A stretch of DNA of 64,000 nucleotides from an uncultured Christensenella sp. GTDB taxonomy: Bacteria > Bacillota > Clostridia > Christensenellales > UBA3700. This document shows positions 32,371 through 41,994 of the stretch, piece by piece. Below the pieces are notes generated by a model. It worked only from the letters and a program-made list of their open reading frames with translations. It made no database searches and had not been told where the DNA came from. Where the stretch lies: contig CAJTPC010000003.1 in assembly GCA_910578245.1 (NCBI GenBank), positions 1 to 64,000 of the forward strand, given 5' to 3'. The position numbers and the translations under genes were made by a program. How positions within the stretch are numbered: position 1 is the stretch's first letter; each line of letters starts with the position of its first letter.

Positions 32371-34104
32371 ATGCTTGATAAAGATTTATTTAGGTTATTA
32401 GATGACAAAAAAGATATTGTCAAAGTAATAATGGTGTCCGTACTTGGGCTATTGACGAATATAGGCATTACCGCATGCATATGTTGGGTAATTGGCTTAG
32501 CGTACGCCGGCAAAGAACTAAACGGATATATCCTTCCGGCGGTCTTACTCGCAGTAGGTATAGTTCTCAGGCTGTGTTTTAGCGTGCTAGGCGGCAAAAT
32601 CAAAGCCTCGCTAGGTTCTAAAGTAAAAAAACAACTTAGGCAAAAGGTATATGACAAGACGCTCAAGTTGGGTCTAAAGAGCGTAGAGGGAATGAATATT
32701 GCCGGACTTACTCAAGTAAGTATTGAGGGCGTAGAACAGCTTGATTTATATTACACTTCATATCTCCCGCAATTTTTCTATTCTCTTATTGCGCCTATTA
32801 TTCTATTTGCAATTTGCGTAACTGTTGATTGGCAAACCGCTCTCGTACTATTGGCGTGCGTTCCGCTAATACCGATATCCATAGTTGCGGTATCAAAATA
32901 CGCAAAGAAAATATTTGCCAAGTATTGGGGAAAGTATATCTCTATGGGCGACGGCTTTTTGGACTGTGTTCAGGGACTGAAAGAACTCAAGATATTTTCG
33001 GCGGACGGCAGGTACAACGACAAGATGAACGGCAAGTCTGAAGACTTCCGCAAAATAACAATGAAAGTACTGGTAATGCAACTCGCAAGCACAACGATTA
33101 TGGACTTTGTGGCTTACGGTGGCGCAGGCGCAGGTATTGCGGTTGCTATATGGGGCGTTGCCGAAAGGGGACTTAATCCTATTATGGCGCTCTTTTTGAT
33201 TTTGGTTGCCGTGGAATTTTTCCTACCGCTTCGCGCGCTCGGTAGCGCTTTTCACGTGGCTATGAACGGCGCAAGCGCAGGCAATAAGATATGCGGACTG
33301 CTTGACGCAGATTTGCCTGAATGGGGAGAGGAAAAAGTAGAGGATAGTCTTTTGGAATTAAAGGGCGTTGACTTCTCATACGACGGCAAACGCAAAGTTT
33401 TGCAAAACGTGGATATGATTTTTGATAAAGGTATGACGGCAATCGTAGGCGAGAGCGGAAGCGGTAAATCAACGATTGTCAATCTTATTGCGGGCGCGTT
33501 GCGACCTTGCAAAGGCAGTATTAGAATAGGCGGTAAAGATTTGTCGCGCTTATCTCGCGATGACTACTATTCTCATCTTGGCGTCGTAAGTTACAATACG
33601 TATATCTTCAACGAGAGCATACTCGACAATTTCCGTTTAGCAAATAAAGACGTAACGCAAGAAGAGGTTTTCGACGCGCTCAAAAAAGTAAATCTATTAG
33701 ATTTCGTAAACGAAAACGGCGGACTTGAAAAGGTAATTAGCGAGGATAGTGAAAACATATCCGGCGGACAAAGACAGCGCCTTGCTTTGGCTGTAAACTT
33801 GGTGGCTAAGAAAGATATTTACGTATTTGACGAAGCTACGTCGAATATAGATATAGAAAGCGAAGCTATTATAATGAATGAAGTGCAAAATCTTGCCAAA
33901 AAAGCATGCGTAATAGTAATATCTCATAGACTTGCCAACGTGACCGGCGCCGATAATATTTATATGTTATACGACGGTAATGTTATCGAGAGCGGTAATC
34001 ACAAAGAACTTTGCGATAAAGAGGGCGAGTATAGCAAGCTGTATAATACGCAAAAGTCGCTTGAAGACGGATATAAGCAAGTTAAATCGGAGGTGAGAGT
34101 ATGA
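32371..34104 (+). CDS. Exporter-fold ABC transporter, first half of a heterodimer
   Basis: A 577-residue permease-ATPase fusion: six transmembrane helices (about 20-300), then an ATPase with Walker A VGESGSGKST near 368, signature ISGGQRQRLA near 464, and Walker B IYVFDEATSNID near 485. It overlaps the next ABC gene by 4 bp, so the two proteins form one transporter. This fold also includes importers of siderophores such as IrtAB and YbtPQ. The ECF genes behind it favour import or metal handling over drug export. Confidence 0.88.
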   Translation: MLDKDLFRLLDDKKDIVKVIMVSVLGLLTNIGITACICWVIGLAYAGKELNGYILPAVLLAVGIVLRLCFSVLGGKIKASLGSKVKKQLRQKVYDKTLKLGLKSVEGMNIAGLTQVSIEGVEQLDLYYTSYLPQFFYSLIAPIILFAICVTVDWQTALVLLACVPLIPISIVAVSKYAKKIFAKYWGKYISMGDGFLDCVQGLKELKIFSADGRYNDKMNGKSEDFRKITMKVLVMQLASTTIMDFVAYGGAGAGIAVAIWGVAERGLNPIMALFLILVAVEFFLPLRALGSAFHVAMNGASAGNKICGLLDADLPEWGEEKVEDSLLELKGVDFSYDGKRKVLQNVDMIFDKGMTAIVGESGSGKSTIVNLIAGALRPCKGSIRIGGKDLSRLSRDDYYSHLGVVSYNTYIFNESILDNFRLANKDVTQEEVFDALKKVNLLDFVNENGGLEKVISEDSENISGGQRQRLALAVNLVAKKDIYVFDEATSNIDIESEAIIMNEVQNLAKKACVIVISHRLANVTGADNIYMLYDGNVIESGNHKELCDKEGEYSKLYNTQKSLEDGYKQVKSEVRV

Positions 34105-35798
34105 AAAACGACAAGCCTTTGAGAAGAAGCGGTATCAAGATTATGGCAGGACTAATTGCTTTGCTGGGGTCGCTTGCTTATATAATGATTTTGGCGGTTA
34201 TAAACGGCTCGCTGGGCTTTATCAGCGCAATGGGAGTGACTGTATTCGGCGCAATAGGCGTGGCAAAGGCGTTGGGCGAAAGCGTTGCGATGTCTTACGG
34301 TTTGATTATTGGGTTGGCGGTAGGTTGCGGCGCGCTTAGAGGTATATTGAGATACTTTGAGCAGTATTCCAATCACTTTATCGCATTCAAACTTCTTGCT
34401 ACTTTAAGAGATAAGATTTTCAAAGCATTGAGAAGACTTTGCCCCGCAAAACTCGAGAGCAAGAAAAAGGGAAGTATCATAGCTATGATTACTTCGGACA
34501 TAGAGACGCTTGAAGTCTTTTATGCGCATACGGTTTCGCCAATCTGCATAGCAATATTGGTATCGCTGGCTGTCGCGATTTTCGTAGGCGTAATAGGCAG
34601 TCCGTATTTAACTTTGGTGGCTTTGGCAGGATATTTGACGATAGGTATAGTTTTGCCTCTAATATCGTCTAAGTTGTTGAAGAAGATCGGTGTGGAGTAT
34701 AGAAAGGCTTTTTCTCTCTTCAATGCGTATTTCATGGACAGTATCAAGGGTATTAAGGATATTATCTATCATAATGCGGGCGATGAGAGGAAAAAGCAAG
34801 TCGATAAAAGATCAGACGAATTGCTTTCGCTTACTTACGATATGAAGAAGAATATCGTAAATGCAAGCGCGCTTACCGAACTTGCCGTGTCTTTATTCAT
34901 ATTGATTTCGCTTATAGTGGGTATAGCGCTGTATATCAATCAACTTATCTCAATTGGCTCAATGATTATAGCAATAGTTGCGATATTCGGCAGTTTCGGT
35001 CCAGTTATAGCTATATCCGCGCTTCCCGGTAATTTGACGCAGACTTTTGCGTCGGGAGACAGAGTACTCAATCTCATTGAGGAACAACCTGCAGTCTTGC
35101 CTATTGAGAACGCTAAAAATATGGACTTTAATAGGCTTGAAGTCAAGGACTTGAACTTTGCATATGACAAGAATATTCAAGTGCTTAAAGATATAAATCT
35201 GCAAGCGCAAAACGGCGAAATCGTGGGTATTGTGGGTGAGAGCGGTTGCGGTAAATCTACGCTTCTTAAGTTGCTTTTGAGATTTTGGCAAAAAGACGGC
35301 GGAAGCATTGCGTATGACGGCGAAGATATAGAAAATATCAATACCGACAGCTTGCTTTCCAACGCAACTATGGTCAGTCAAAGCACTTATCTTTTCGACG
35401 ATACGGTTGAAGAAAATCTTAGGCTGGCAAAAGAAGACGCTACGCCGGAGGAAATGCGGGAAGCGTGTAAAAAGGCTTCCGTACACGACTTGATAATGAG
35501 TTTGCCTGAGGGCTATTCGTCAAGAGTAGGTTTATCGGGCGATAATCTCAGCGCGGGCGAAAAGCAAAGAATAGGACTTGCTAGAGCTTTTTTAAGCGGT
35601 AGCAAATTGATACTTCTAGACGAGCCGACGAGCAACGTGGACAGTATCAACGAGGGCATTATATTGCGATCTCTCGCCGATCAGAGAAAAGACAAGTGCA
35701 TAATTCTCGTATCGCACAGACTCTCGACTATGGCTATTGCCGATAGGGTGTATACGATAAAAGACGGTATAATAAGATTGAATGAGAAAGGAGAATAA
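34101..35798 (+). CDS. Exporter-fold ABC transporter, second half of a heterodimer
   Basis: A 565-residue permease-ATPase fusion with six predicted helices in the first 310 residues, Walker A VGESGCGKST near 380, signature LSAGEKQRIG near 482, and Walker B LILLDEPTSNVD near 502. The ATG overlaps the preceding stop (ATGA). Partner of the upstream ABC protein. The signature reads LSAGE instead of LSGGQ, as is often seen in YbtQ/CydC-like subunits. Confidence 0.88.
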   Translation: MKNDKPLRRSGIKIMAGLIALLGSLAYIMILAVINGSLGFISAMGVTVFGAIGVAKALGESVAMSYGLIIGLAVGCGALRGILRYFEQYSNHFIAFKLLATLRDKIFKALRRLCPAKLESKKKGSIIAMITSDIETLEVFYAHTVSPICIAILVSLAVAIFVGVIGSPYLTLVALAGYLTIGIVLPLISSKLLKKIGVEYRKAFSLFNAYFMDSIKGIKDIIYHNAGDERKKQVDKRSDELLSLTYDMKKNIVNASALTELAVSLFILISLIVGIALYINQLISIGSMIIAIVAIFGSFGPVIAISALPGNLTQTFASGDRVLNLIEEQPAVLPIENAKNMDFNRLEVKDLNFAYDKNIQVLKDINLQAQNGEIVGIVGESGCGKSTLLKLLLRFWQKDGGSIAYDGEDIENINTDSLLSNATMVSQSTYLFDDTVEENLRLAKEDATPEEMREACKKASVHDLIMSLPEGYSSRVGLSGDNLSAGEKQRIGLARAFLSGSKLILLDEPTSNVDSINEGIILRSLADQRKDKCIILVSHRLSTMAIADRVYTIKDGIIRLNEKGE

Positions 35799-35799
35799 A

Positions 35800-36564
35800 A
35801 TGGAAGAGGAAAAGAAGGACAGCGTCCCAAATGAAAGCGTTCTTGCGGATTTGCTTATTGACAACATTAAGAGTATTGACAAAGAAAAGGAAGCGGTAGC
35901 GGATATTGCTCAGACTGCAAGAGTAAGCGAGAATGCAAAGTTGCAAAGCGTCAGCGATACGTCCCAAAAGCAGGCTGTAAGTCTTGAAAAAAATAACAAA
36001 CTTTATCAAAAGTATAAAATAAAGGACATAGTATTCTTGGCTATTATTACGGCTTGCACTCTCGTCACAGGCGTAGTAATGCCATTCGTAAGCGGAGTTC
36101 AAGTCTTCGGTATAATACAGATTTGCCTAGGACTACAGTTTTCTATACTTCCCGTAATAGGAATGATGAAAGTTAGAAAACCCGGAGCGCTTTTATTGCA
36201 GTCGATATTTATTTCGATTTTCCTTGCGTTTATGTTTACGCCTATGGTATCGATTATCGCTTGCGCGCTAGTAGCAGAGGCAGTAGCGCTATTGATTTTC
36301 CGCGGATACAAAAACGATTGGGCGTGCGTAGTTGCAGGAACGCTGTATATGCCTTTGACGCTTCCGGTGTTAATCTTGCTTTACAACGTGTTCCCGTCAA
36401 TCAGCAAAGGTAAAGTCGCGGAGCAAATGTTTATGGTGGGCAGTACCAATGCGGGCGTAGCGATAGGTATAAGCGTAGCTGTAGTTGCGATATGTTTCGT
36501 AGGCGCAGTTATAGGTATGATAATTATGCGTGAACTTAAAAAAGCGGGTAAATTGAAAGAATGA
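35800..36564 (+). CDS. MptD-type (Trep_Strep) ECF transporter S component
   Basis: A 254-residue protein. The first 75 residues are a charged, probably disordered cytoplasmic extension, unusual for an S component. Six hydrophobic helices follow from about 78 to 240 (IVFLAIITACTLVTGVVMPF; GFLTFI-like loop, ISIFLAFMFTPMVSIIACAL), matching the MptD/Trep_Strep family, which captures substrate for an ECF module. ATG 35800 has AAAGGAG. The next two genes supply the T and A components. Confidence 0.8.
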   Translation: MEEEKKDSVPNESVLADLLIDNIKSIDKEKEAVADIAQTARVSENAKLQSVSDTSQKQAVSLEKNNKLYQKYKIKDIVFLAIITACTLVTGVVMPFVSGVQVFGIIQICLGLQFSILPVIGMMKVRKPGALLLQSIFISIFLAFMFTPMVSIIACALVAEAVALLIFRGYKNDWACVVAGTLYMPLTLPVLILLYNVFPSISKGKVAEQMFMVGSTNAGVAIGISVAVVAICFVGAVIGMIIMRELKKAGKLKE

Positions 36565-37274
36565 GTTTTTTGAAGTACAAAAACTACATATATCCATTAT
36601 TCGTTGCGATTTCTTCTGCAATAATAATAGTCTTTGGACTGATAGAAGCCACGGATATTCGGGGATTGTATTTTCTTGCAGGCATTTACGTATGGTTGTT
36701 GATTTTCGGTTGTTGGAAAACTTGCCTAAGAGTTTTGCCGGTTTTGGTTATAGCGGGAGGAGTGTTCTATGGCATAGGCTATCTGGCCTCGCGCAACCAC
36801 GCCTTTGCGCTTGCAATGGTTACTAGATTTTTTGCGGTAGTCATTGCAGTCATTCCCGGAATGAGCATAGAGCCAACGGCAATTACAAGAAATTTATCGC
36901 AACTTAAAGTTCCGCGTGTCATCACGTTGGGCGTTTTGATTATGTACAGTTTCGTTCCCGTTCTAAGAGCGGAAATTAAGCGTGTGCGCGAAGCGATGAA
37001 AACCAGAGGCGCCGGCAGTATTCTCAATCCCAAAATCTTTTATCGCGCCTTTTTAATTCCTCTTGTAACTAGGATTGTGGACATATCGGATATACTTGCG
37101 TTGTCTATCGAAACGCGCGGTTTTACGCTTGGCAAAACAAGGTGTACTGTCTACAAAAAAGAATATATAAACGTATTCGACGTATTGTTTATACTAGGTA
37201 TAATTTCAGGCGGGTGGTATTATGAACGCGGTTTTGTTAAAAGATATAACTTTCTCCTACGACGGGAAAACTAA
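36561..37274 (+). CDS. ecfT: ECF transporter transmembrane component EcfT
   Basis: A 237-residue membrane protein of the CbiQ/EcfT family. Five or six helices, and the coupling-helix motif RVREAMKTRGAG near residue 140 that contacts the ATPases, plus a second SIETRGFTLGKTR near 193. Start overlaps the S-component stop by 4 bp. Its last 53 bp overlap the EcfA gene in another frame, so production of the two is tightly coupled. Confidence 0.87.
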   Translation: MSFLKYKNYIYPLFVAISSAIIIVFGLIEATDIRGLYFLAGIYVWLLIFGCWKTCLRVLPVLVIAGGVFYGIGYLASRNHAFALAMVTRFFAVVIAVIPGMSIEPTAITRNLSQLKVPRVITLGVLIMYSFVPVLRAEIKRVREAMKTRGAGSILNPKIFYRAFLIPLVTRIVDISDILALSIETRGFTLGKTRCTVYKKEYINVFDVLFILGIISGGWYYERGFVKRYNFLLRREN

Positions 37275-38631
37275 AATACTCGACGGCGTAGACTTTCACG
37301 CCGATTACGGCGAAATATCTCTTATCGCAGGACATTCCGGCGAAGGCAAGAGTACTCTTGCTTCCATTATCTGCGGTATAATTCCCAACGTTAACAGCGG
37401 AACGCTCGAAGGGCAAGTAATCATCGACGGCGAAAATATTGACGGTAAGAAGATGGGAGATATTTGCCGAAAGGTAGGAATAGTTTTGCAAAACGCTGAC
37501 GAGCAGATTGTTCATAAAATCGTTGAGGACGAAATTGCTTTCGGATGCGAAAATCTTGCTTTTTCTCAAGAAAAAATCGCAAAGCAAATCGAGATAGTAT
37601 GCAACCTTATGAAGCTATCGCCTAATTGGAAAACTCGCTCTCTTTCGGGCGGACAAAAGCAAAGACTTATAACAGCCTCCACGCTTGCGATGGGACAAAA
37701 AATTATCATATTGGACGAACCTCTTGCCAATCTTGACAGGCAGGGAGGTCAACTTCTTATGGATACGCTTAAGTCCTTGGCGAAGGCGGGATACGCCATA
37801 CTCGTAGTCGAACATAGATTGGATATGGTTATGCCGTTTGTCGATAGAGTTTGGCACATATCGCAAGGTAAAGCTATTGAAGTGGAGAATAAGCAAGAGT
37901 TCTTGAAAGAGCAGACCAAAGCAATAGAGGATATATGTCCCATTTTTCAAATCAAAGACAGTATTTTCGATATTAAAAGCGTAAAATTCATCGTAAAGAA
38001 AAGAGAGATTTTGAAAGATATAAGTTGCCAAATTCCCAAGGGAGCAAGAATGTTGTTGCTCGGTGAGAACGGCTGTGGCAAGACTACGCTTCTACGACTT
38101 ATTGCAAGATTAAGCAAGCCCACTGCCGGTAATATATATCAATATATCGATAGCAAGTTGGGACAGAAAAAAAGCGGAAGCAAGAGGTATTATAAGAGAG
38201 TGGGGGTAGTATATCAAAATCCAGACTATCAGCTCTTTATGCCCACCGTTAGGGAAGAAATAGAACTTTGCGCCGAGAGCAAAGAATATGCGGAGCGCAT
38301 TGAAAATCTCTTGGGCGTGGCGCATTTGCTCGACAGACATCCGCAATCGCTTTCGCAAGGTCAAAAAAGATTGGTATCTATAGCTAGCGTAGTCGCAAGT
38401 AAGCCCGATGTGCTTATACTTGACGAACCTACGGTCGGTCAGGATTACGACGGACTTAGACGGCTGGTAACAGCGCTCAATGAAATTCATAAGCAGAGTG
38501 GAAACACTGTGATTACCGTCACGCACGACGTAAGGTGCGCAGACGCTCTTTGCGACGTTGCAATACATATCAAAGACGGCAAAGTATTTCGATTTGGCGG
38601 TAAAGAAATTGTTAAAGATTTTTTCTCTTAG
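37222..38631 (+). CDS. ecfA: ECF transporter ATPase with two fused ABC domains (EcfA1-EcfA2)
   Basis: A 469-residue protein containing two complete ABC ATPase domains. Domain 1: Walker A AGHSGEGKST near 37, signature SLSGGQKQRL near 137, Walker B IIILDEPLANLD. Domain 2: Walker A LGENGCGKTT near 280, signature SLSQGQKRLV near 378, Walker B VLILDEPTVGQD. One gene thus replaces the usual separate EcfA and EcfA' subunits. The start lies inside the EcfT gene. Last gene of the operon. Confidence 0.9.
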   Translation: MNAVLLKDITFSYDGKTKILDGVDFHADYGEISLIAGHSGEGKSTLASIICGIIPNVNSGTLEGQVIIDGENIDGKKMGDICRKVGIVLQNADEQIVHKIVEDEIAFGCENLAFSQEKIAKQIEIVCNLMKLSPNWKTRSLSGGQKQRLITASTLAMGQKIIILDEPLANLDRQGGQLLMDTLKSLAKAGYAILVVEHRLDMVMPFVDRVWHISQGKAIEVENKQEFLKEQTKAIEDICPIFQIKDSIFDIKSVKFIVKKREILKDISCQIPKGARMLLLGENGCGKTTLLRLIARLSKPTAGNIYQYIDSKLGQKKSGSKRYYKRVGVVYQNPDYQLFMPTVREEIELCAESKEYAERIENLLGVAHLLDRHPQSLSQGQKRLVSIASVVASKPDVLILDEPTVGQDYDGLRRLVTALNEIHKQSGNTVITVTHDVRCADALCDVAIHIKDGKVFRFGGKEIVKDFFS

Positions 38632-38635
38632 AATA

Positions 38636-39187
38636 CTATTTGTTGATGTTGGTTGCGCCCATAGACATTCTCAACGTTAATTCTGCCAACTCGCGACTTG
38701 TAATAGGGAAATTATCGTTTATCCATTCTTTAAGCAGTCCGATAACCCCGTTAATGCAATAAAAGTAACCGTATTTTGACAGAATAGAATCTTTATTTAT
38801 TGGGAGATTTTTGTATTTATCCAGTACGGAGCTGGTTAACCTCTCCTTAAACTTATTGCTGTCCAGTCTTACCAAAAGTGCGGTAAAGGCGCTGTTGTTA
38901 GCCTTTACGTAGTCAAAGGTCTTTTCAAGCAAATTAATAAATTCTTTGTCATTAGATATTGATTCCGAGCCCGCGATGGTAGGTATTTGCGAAATCAAAT
39001 CGTCTTCTATTTCTTTTATAAGACATTGCACGTCTTCATAGTGCATATAAAAGGTTGAGCGGTTGATATCTGCGCAATTACAAATATCTGTTATTGACAG
39101 TCTTTTGTCAGGGTTGGTTGATAATAATTCTATATAGGCTTCTTTTATTAATTTTTTAGTCATTCTTACGCGTCTAGTTTCTTGCAT
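38636..39187 (-). CDS. TetR/AcrR family regulator
   Basis: A 183-residue repressor. The N-terminal helix-turn-helix reads RLSITDICNCADINRSTFYM, followed by HYEDVQCLIKEIE, and the C-terminal helices form the ligand-binding part. It has the TetR_C layout seen in DhaS-like members. ATG 39187 has AAAGGA. It is convergent with the ECF operon and divergent from the acyl-CoA ligase gene, which is its most likely target by position. Confidence 0.87.
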   Translation of the reverse strand: MQETRRVRMTKKLIKEAYIELLSTNPDKRLSITDICNCADINRSTFYMHYEDVQCLIKEIEDDLISQIPTIAGSESISNDKEFINLLEKTFDYVKANNSAFTALLVRLDSNKFKERLTSSVLDKYKNLPINKDSILSKYGYFYCINGVIGLLKEWINDNFPITSRELAELTLRMSMGATNINK

Positions 39188-39305
39188 AATTATGTTTCCT
39201 TTTTTATTTAGAAAATTTTACACAACATTTTTTTCAATTATGTCGGTTTGAAAGCAAAAGAGGCTGCTTCTATTTCCAACAATACATTTATAAAAATACT
39301 GTATG

Positions 39306-39334
39306 TTGATTTTCAAACAGATTGTTGATATAAT
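39306..39334 (+). promoter_or_regulatory. Promoter of the acyl-CoA ligase gene with GTTGAT repeats
   Basis: TTGATT (39306-39311), 17-bp spacer, TATAAT (39329-39334). GTTGAT occurs at 39305 and 39324, 19 bp apart and overlapping both promoter boxes, and CTGT...ACAG flanks the -35. Possible TetR operator. Confidence 0.5.
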
Positions 39335-39395
39335 AGTAACAGACTTTGATTAAAAAGTCAAGATATACGTATTTTATTGCATCTAGGTGAATATA

Positions 39396-41051
39396 ATGAA
39401 ACAAATGTATAAAGTAGAAAGACTCGACAGTTTTAGAGAACTTGTCAATTTGTCGGCGAGAAAGTATTCTTCAAGGACTGCTTTTTTGCTTAGAGAAAAG
39501 GACGGCAAGTATAGACGTATTAAATATAAAGAACTAAGACAAAGATATTACAATCTTTGTTCCTATTTTATTTCGCAAGGACTAAAAGACAAATATATAG
39601 CCGTTATCGGCAACAATAGTTACGAATGGGCGCTATCTTATTTGGCGGCGGCTAGCGTAGGAATAGTTGTGCCTATCGATAAAGAGCTGAGCGTAGAGGA
39701 TATTGAGAATTTCCTTCAACATGCCAATGTCAGCGCTATTTGCGCCGATGGAAAGATACTTTCGAAAATGGCATTTGAAAGCATTGCGCCACGCGCGTTG
39801 TTCTCATTTGACGCTATTGACAAAGAGTATTCGCTTATTCCATGTAGGGATGAAAAAGAAATAGACGGCATTGAGATTTCAAAAGACGATATGCGCGTAC
39901 TTATATTTACGTCCGGTACTACGGGTAGCGCCAAGGGAGTATGCCTGTCGCAAAGCAACTTGCTTGCGGATATTCAATCTACGCTTAAAGTCGTAAATAT
40001 AAAGTCAAGCGACGTTACGCTGTCGATTTTGCCTTTGCACCATACGTATGAATGTACGCTCAACTGCATTTTGATGCTGTCGCGCGGAGCATGTATTTCT
40101 TATTGCGATTCGCTTCTTAAGGTTACGAAAAATATTGTTGAGTATTCTCCGTCGATTTTGGTGGTGGTTCCGGCTTTGCTTAAAATGGTTGACAAAAAGA
40201 TTTGTCAATCGGTAAAGGAAAAATGTCCGTCAAAGTACAAAGAACTTTTTGAGAGGTATTCTTTTGCCGAGGCAGTAGGCAAATTGCCGTTTGTTATTCG
40301 CAAGATAATTTCTTCAAAAGTCAAAGCGTCGCTAGGCGGAAAGACGCGACTTTTTATCGTTGGAGCGGCAGACTTGGATAGCGCAATAGTAGAGGACTTC
40401 CAAGCGCTTGGCATAAAAGTTTTGCAGGGCTACGGCTTGACGGAATGTTCTCCGCTTTTGGCAGGTAACAGCGATTTTTATTTCAATCCTAAGTCTACGG
40501 GTATTGCTATTCCCGACGTTCAGCTTAAGATAGATGAACCAAACGAAGAGGGAATAGGCGAGATACTTGCTAAGGGCGAGAATATTATGCTGGGATATTT
40601 CCAAGATGAAGAAGCTACGAATAAAGCCTTTAAGGACGGCTGGTTCCGCACAGGAGATTTGGGAAGAATGGACTGCGACGGCGCGCTGTATATTACGGGA
40701 AGAAGTAAGAACGTCATAGTTACCGAAAACGGAAAGAATATCTATCCTGAGGAACTCGAAGCCAGACTGGCTAATTTCCCTGAGATTGAAGACGTGCTAG
40801 TGGTCGCTTCGAAAGAGCGAGGTAAGACGGAAGTCAAGGCTAGAATTTTCCCCAATATAGACGTTATAAAAAAGAAGCTGGGACATATTCCAAGTATTAG
40901 CGATATTAAGAATTCGCTTGGAAAGATAATCAGCGACATAAACGAAAAGATGCCAAGATATAAGCATATCAATAATTACGAAGTATTGGACTGCGCGTTG
41001 GAAAAGACTACTACGCGTAAAATAAAGCGTTTTGGCAACAACGTAAAATAA
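39396..41051 (+). CDS. AMP-dependent acyl-CoA/acyl-ACP synthetase (FadD-like)
   Basis: A 551-residue adenylate-forming ligase that activates a carboxylic acid, probably a fatty acid, through an acyl-AMP. The P-loop-like motif LIFTSGTTGSAKG is near residue 170, the ANL motif GYGLTECSPLLAG near 345, GWFRTGDLGRMD near 417 with its conserved Asp, and the C-terminal catalytic Lys in TTRKIKRF near 545. ATG 39396 has AGGTGA; GTG 39387 lies in the ribosome site itself. Substrate chain length cannot be read from sequence. Confidence 0.85.
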   Translation: MKQMYKVERLDSFRELVNLSARKYSSRTAFLLREKDGKYRRIKYKELRQRYYNLCSYFISQGLKDKYIAVIGNNSYEWALSYLAAASVGIVVPIDKELSVEDIENFLQHANVSAICADGKILSKMAFESIAPRALFSFDAIDKEYSLIPCRDEKEIDGIEISKDDMRVLIFTSGTTGSAKGVCLSQSNLLADIQSTLKVVNIKSSDVTLSILPLHHTYECTLNCILMLSRGACISYCDSLLKVTKNIVEYSPSILVVVPALLKMVDKKICQSVKEKCPSKYKELFERYSFAEAVGKLPFVIRKIISSKVKASLGGKTRLFIVGAADLDSAIVEDFQALGIKVLQGYGLTECSPLLAGNSDFYFNPKSTGIAIPDVQLKIDEPNEEGIGEILAKGENIMLGYFQDEEATNKAFKDGWFRTGDLGRMDCDGALYITGRSKNVIVTENGKNIYPEELEARLANFPEIEDVLVVASKERGKTEVKARIFPNIDVIKKKLGHIPSISDIKNSLGKIISDINEKMPRYKHINNYEVLDCALEKTTTRKIKRFGNNVK

Positions 41052-41855
41052 TCAGAGTTTTACCGCTATCGGTTTATGAGATATATATTTGAAAAGGTTT
41101 TTGAAGCCGTTTGCTTTTAGCCATTCTGCGATGAGAGAGTATTTCTCTCCAAGACGCTCGCAAGTATGGGTATCAGAACCAAACGTCAGCAGTTCTCCGC
41201 CAAGTTCTTTATATCTGAGTAATATTTGAGTTGAGGGCAGGAAATCAAGTCCCGTGCCTTTGCTTTGAGAGTTTATCTCCAAGGCTTTTCCTTTTGCGAT
41301 AATGGTCTTTAAGATTTCGTCGATAATATCGGCGAAATCTTTGTATTCAAGCGACTTATCTTCATAAATGCTTTTACGCATTACGTAACCGATATGCCCT
41401 ACGCTGTCGTAGTGGTACGGACAGTCAAGACTTTCTCTCACAGCCTTAAGGTATGCGCCGTAAGCTTGCTCCTTAGCGCGCTTTATAAAGTACGATGGTA
41501 AATAACAATCTTCGTATTCTATCGTGTGAATGGAGTTGATAATTATATCTGTGCTGTATGGCGCAAGTTTTGCCTGATATAATTCGTTGGCTTCTTTCAT
41601 ATATCCGCATTCAATACCCACTCCCACGTAGATTTTGTTCCTATATTCTTCTTGAAGATTTTCTATTTCGTCAAAGTGCCTTTTCAGTTGAATTTGAGGA
41701 ATGTAGTCAAATTCGGGCAGGAAAGTCAAGTCGCCGTCAAAATGGTCGGTAAAGGCAATATAATCCATACCCATAGATATGGCTTTTTCAATCATATCCC
41801 TTGGGTCTGCTTTGCTATCGTGCGAGTGTCTGCAGTGTGTATGAGTATCAAACAT
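41052..41855 (-). CDS. PHP-domain histidinol-phosphatase (HisK type)
   Basis: A 267-residue PHP metallohydrolase. Metal ligands are visible as DTHTHCRHSHD at the start, FTDHFDG near 37, GIECGY near 76, SIHTIEY near 108, and SDTHTCERLG near 228. Length and motifs match HisK/HisJ enzymes that dephosphorylate histidinol phosphate, though other phosphoesterase roles are possible since no his genes are nearby. Convergent with the ligase gene with no gap. Confidence 0.82.
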   Translation of the reverse strand: MFDTHTHCRHSHDSKADPRDMIEKAISMGMDYIAFTDHFDGDLTFLPEFDYIPQIQLKRHFDEIENLQEEYRNKIYVGVGIECGYMKEANELYQAKLAPYSTDIIINSIHTIEYEDCYLPSYFIKRAKEQAYGAYLKAVRESLDCPYHYDSVGHIGYVMRKSIYEDKSLEYKDFADIIDEILKTIIAKGKALEINSQSKGTGLDFLPSTQILLRYKELGGELLTFGSDTHTCERLGEKYSLIAEWLKANGFKNLFKYISHKPIAVKL

Positions 41856-41909
41856 AGTTCCCTCTATAATATTCTATACTTTTTGTTTTGGACTGTCAAA
41901 TAAGATAGA

Positions 41910-41938
41910 TTGACAAATTTCGACAAATAATGTTAAAC
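41910..41938 (+). promoter_or_regulatory. Promoter of ung
   Basis: TTGACA (41910-41915) with a 17-bp spacer to TTAAAC (41933-41938). Confidence 0.55.
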
Positions 41939-41994
41939 TTAAAAAAATACCTATGCTACCTAAAAATAAAGATAGGCATAGAAAGGGAGAAATT

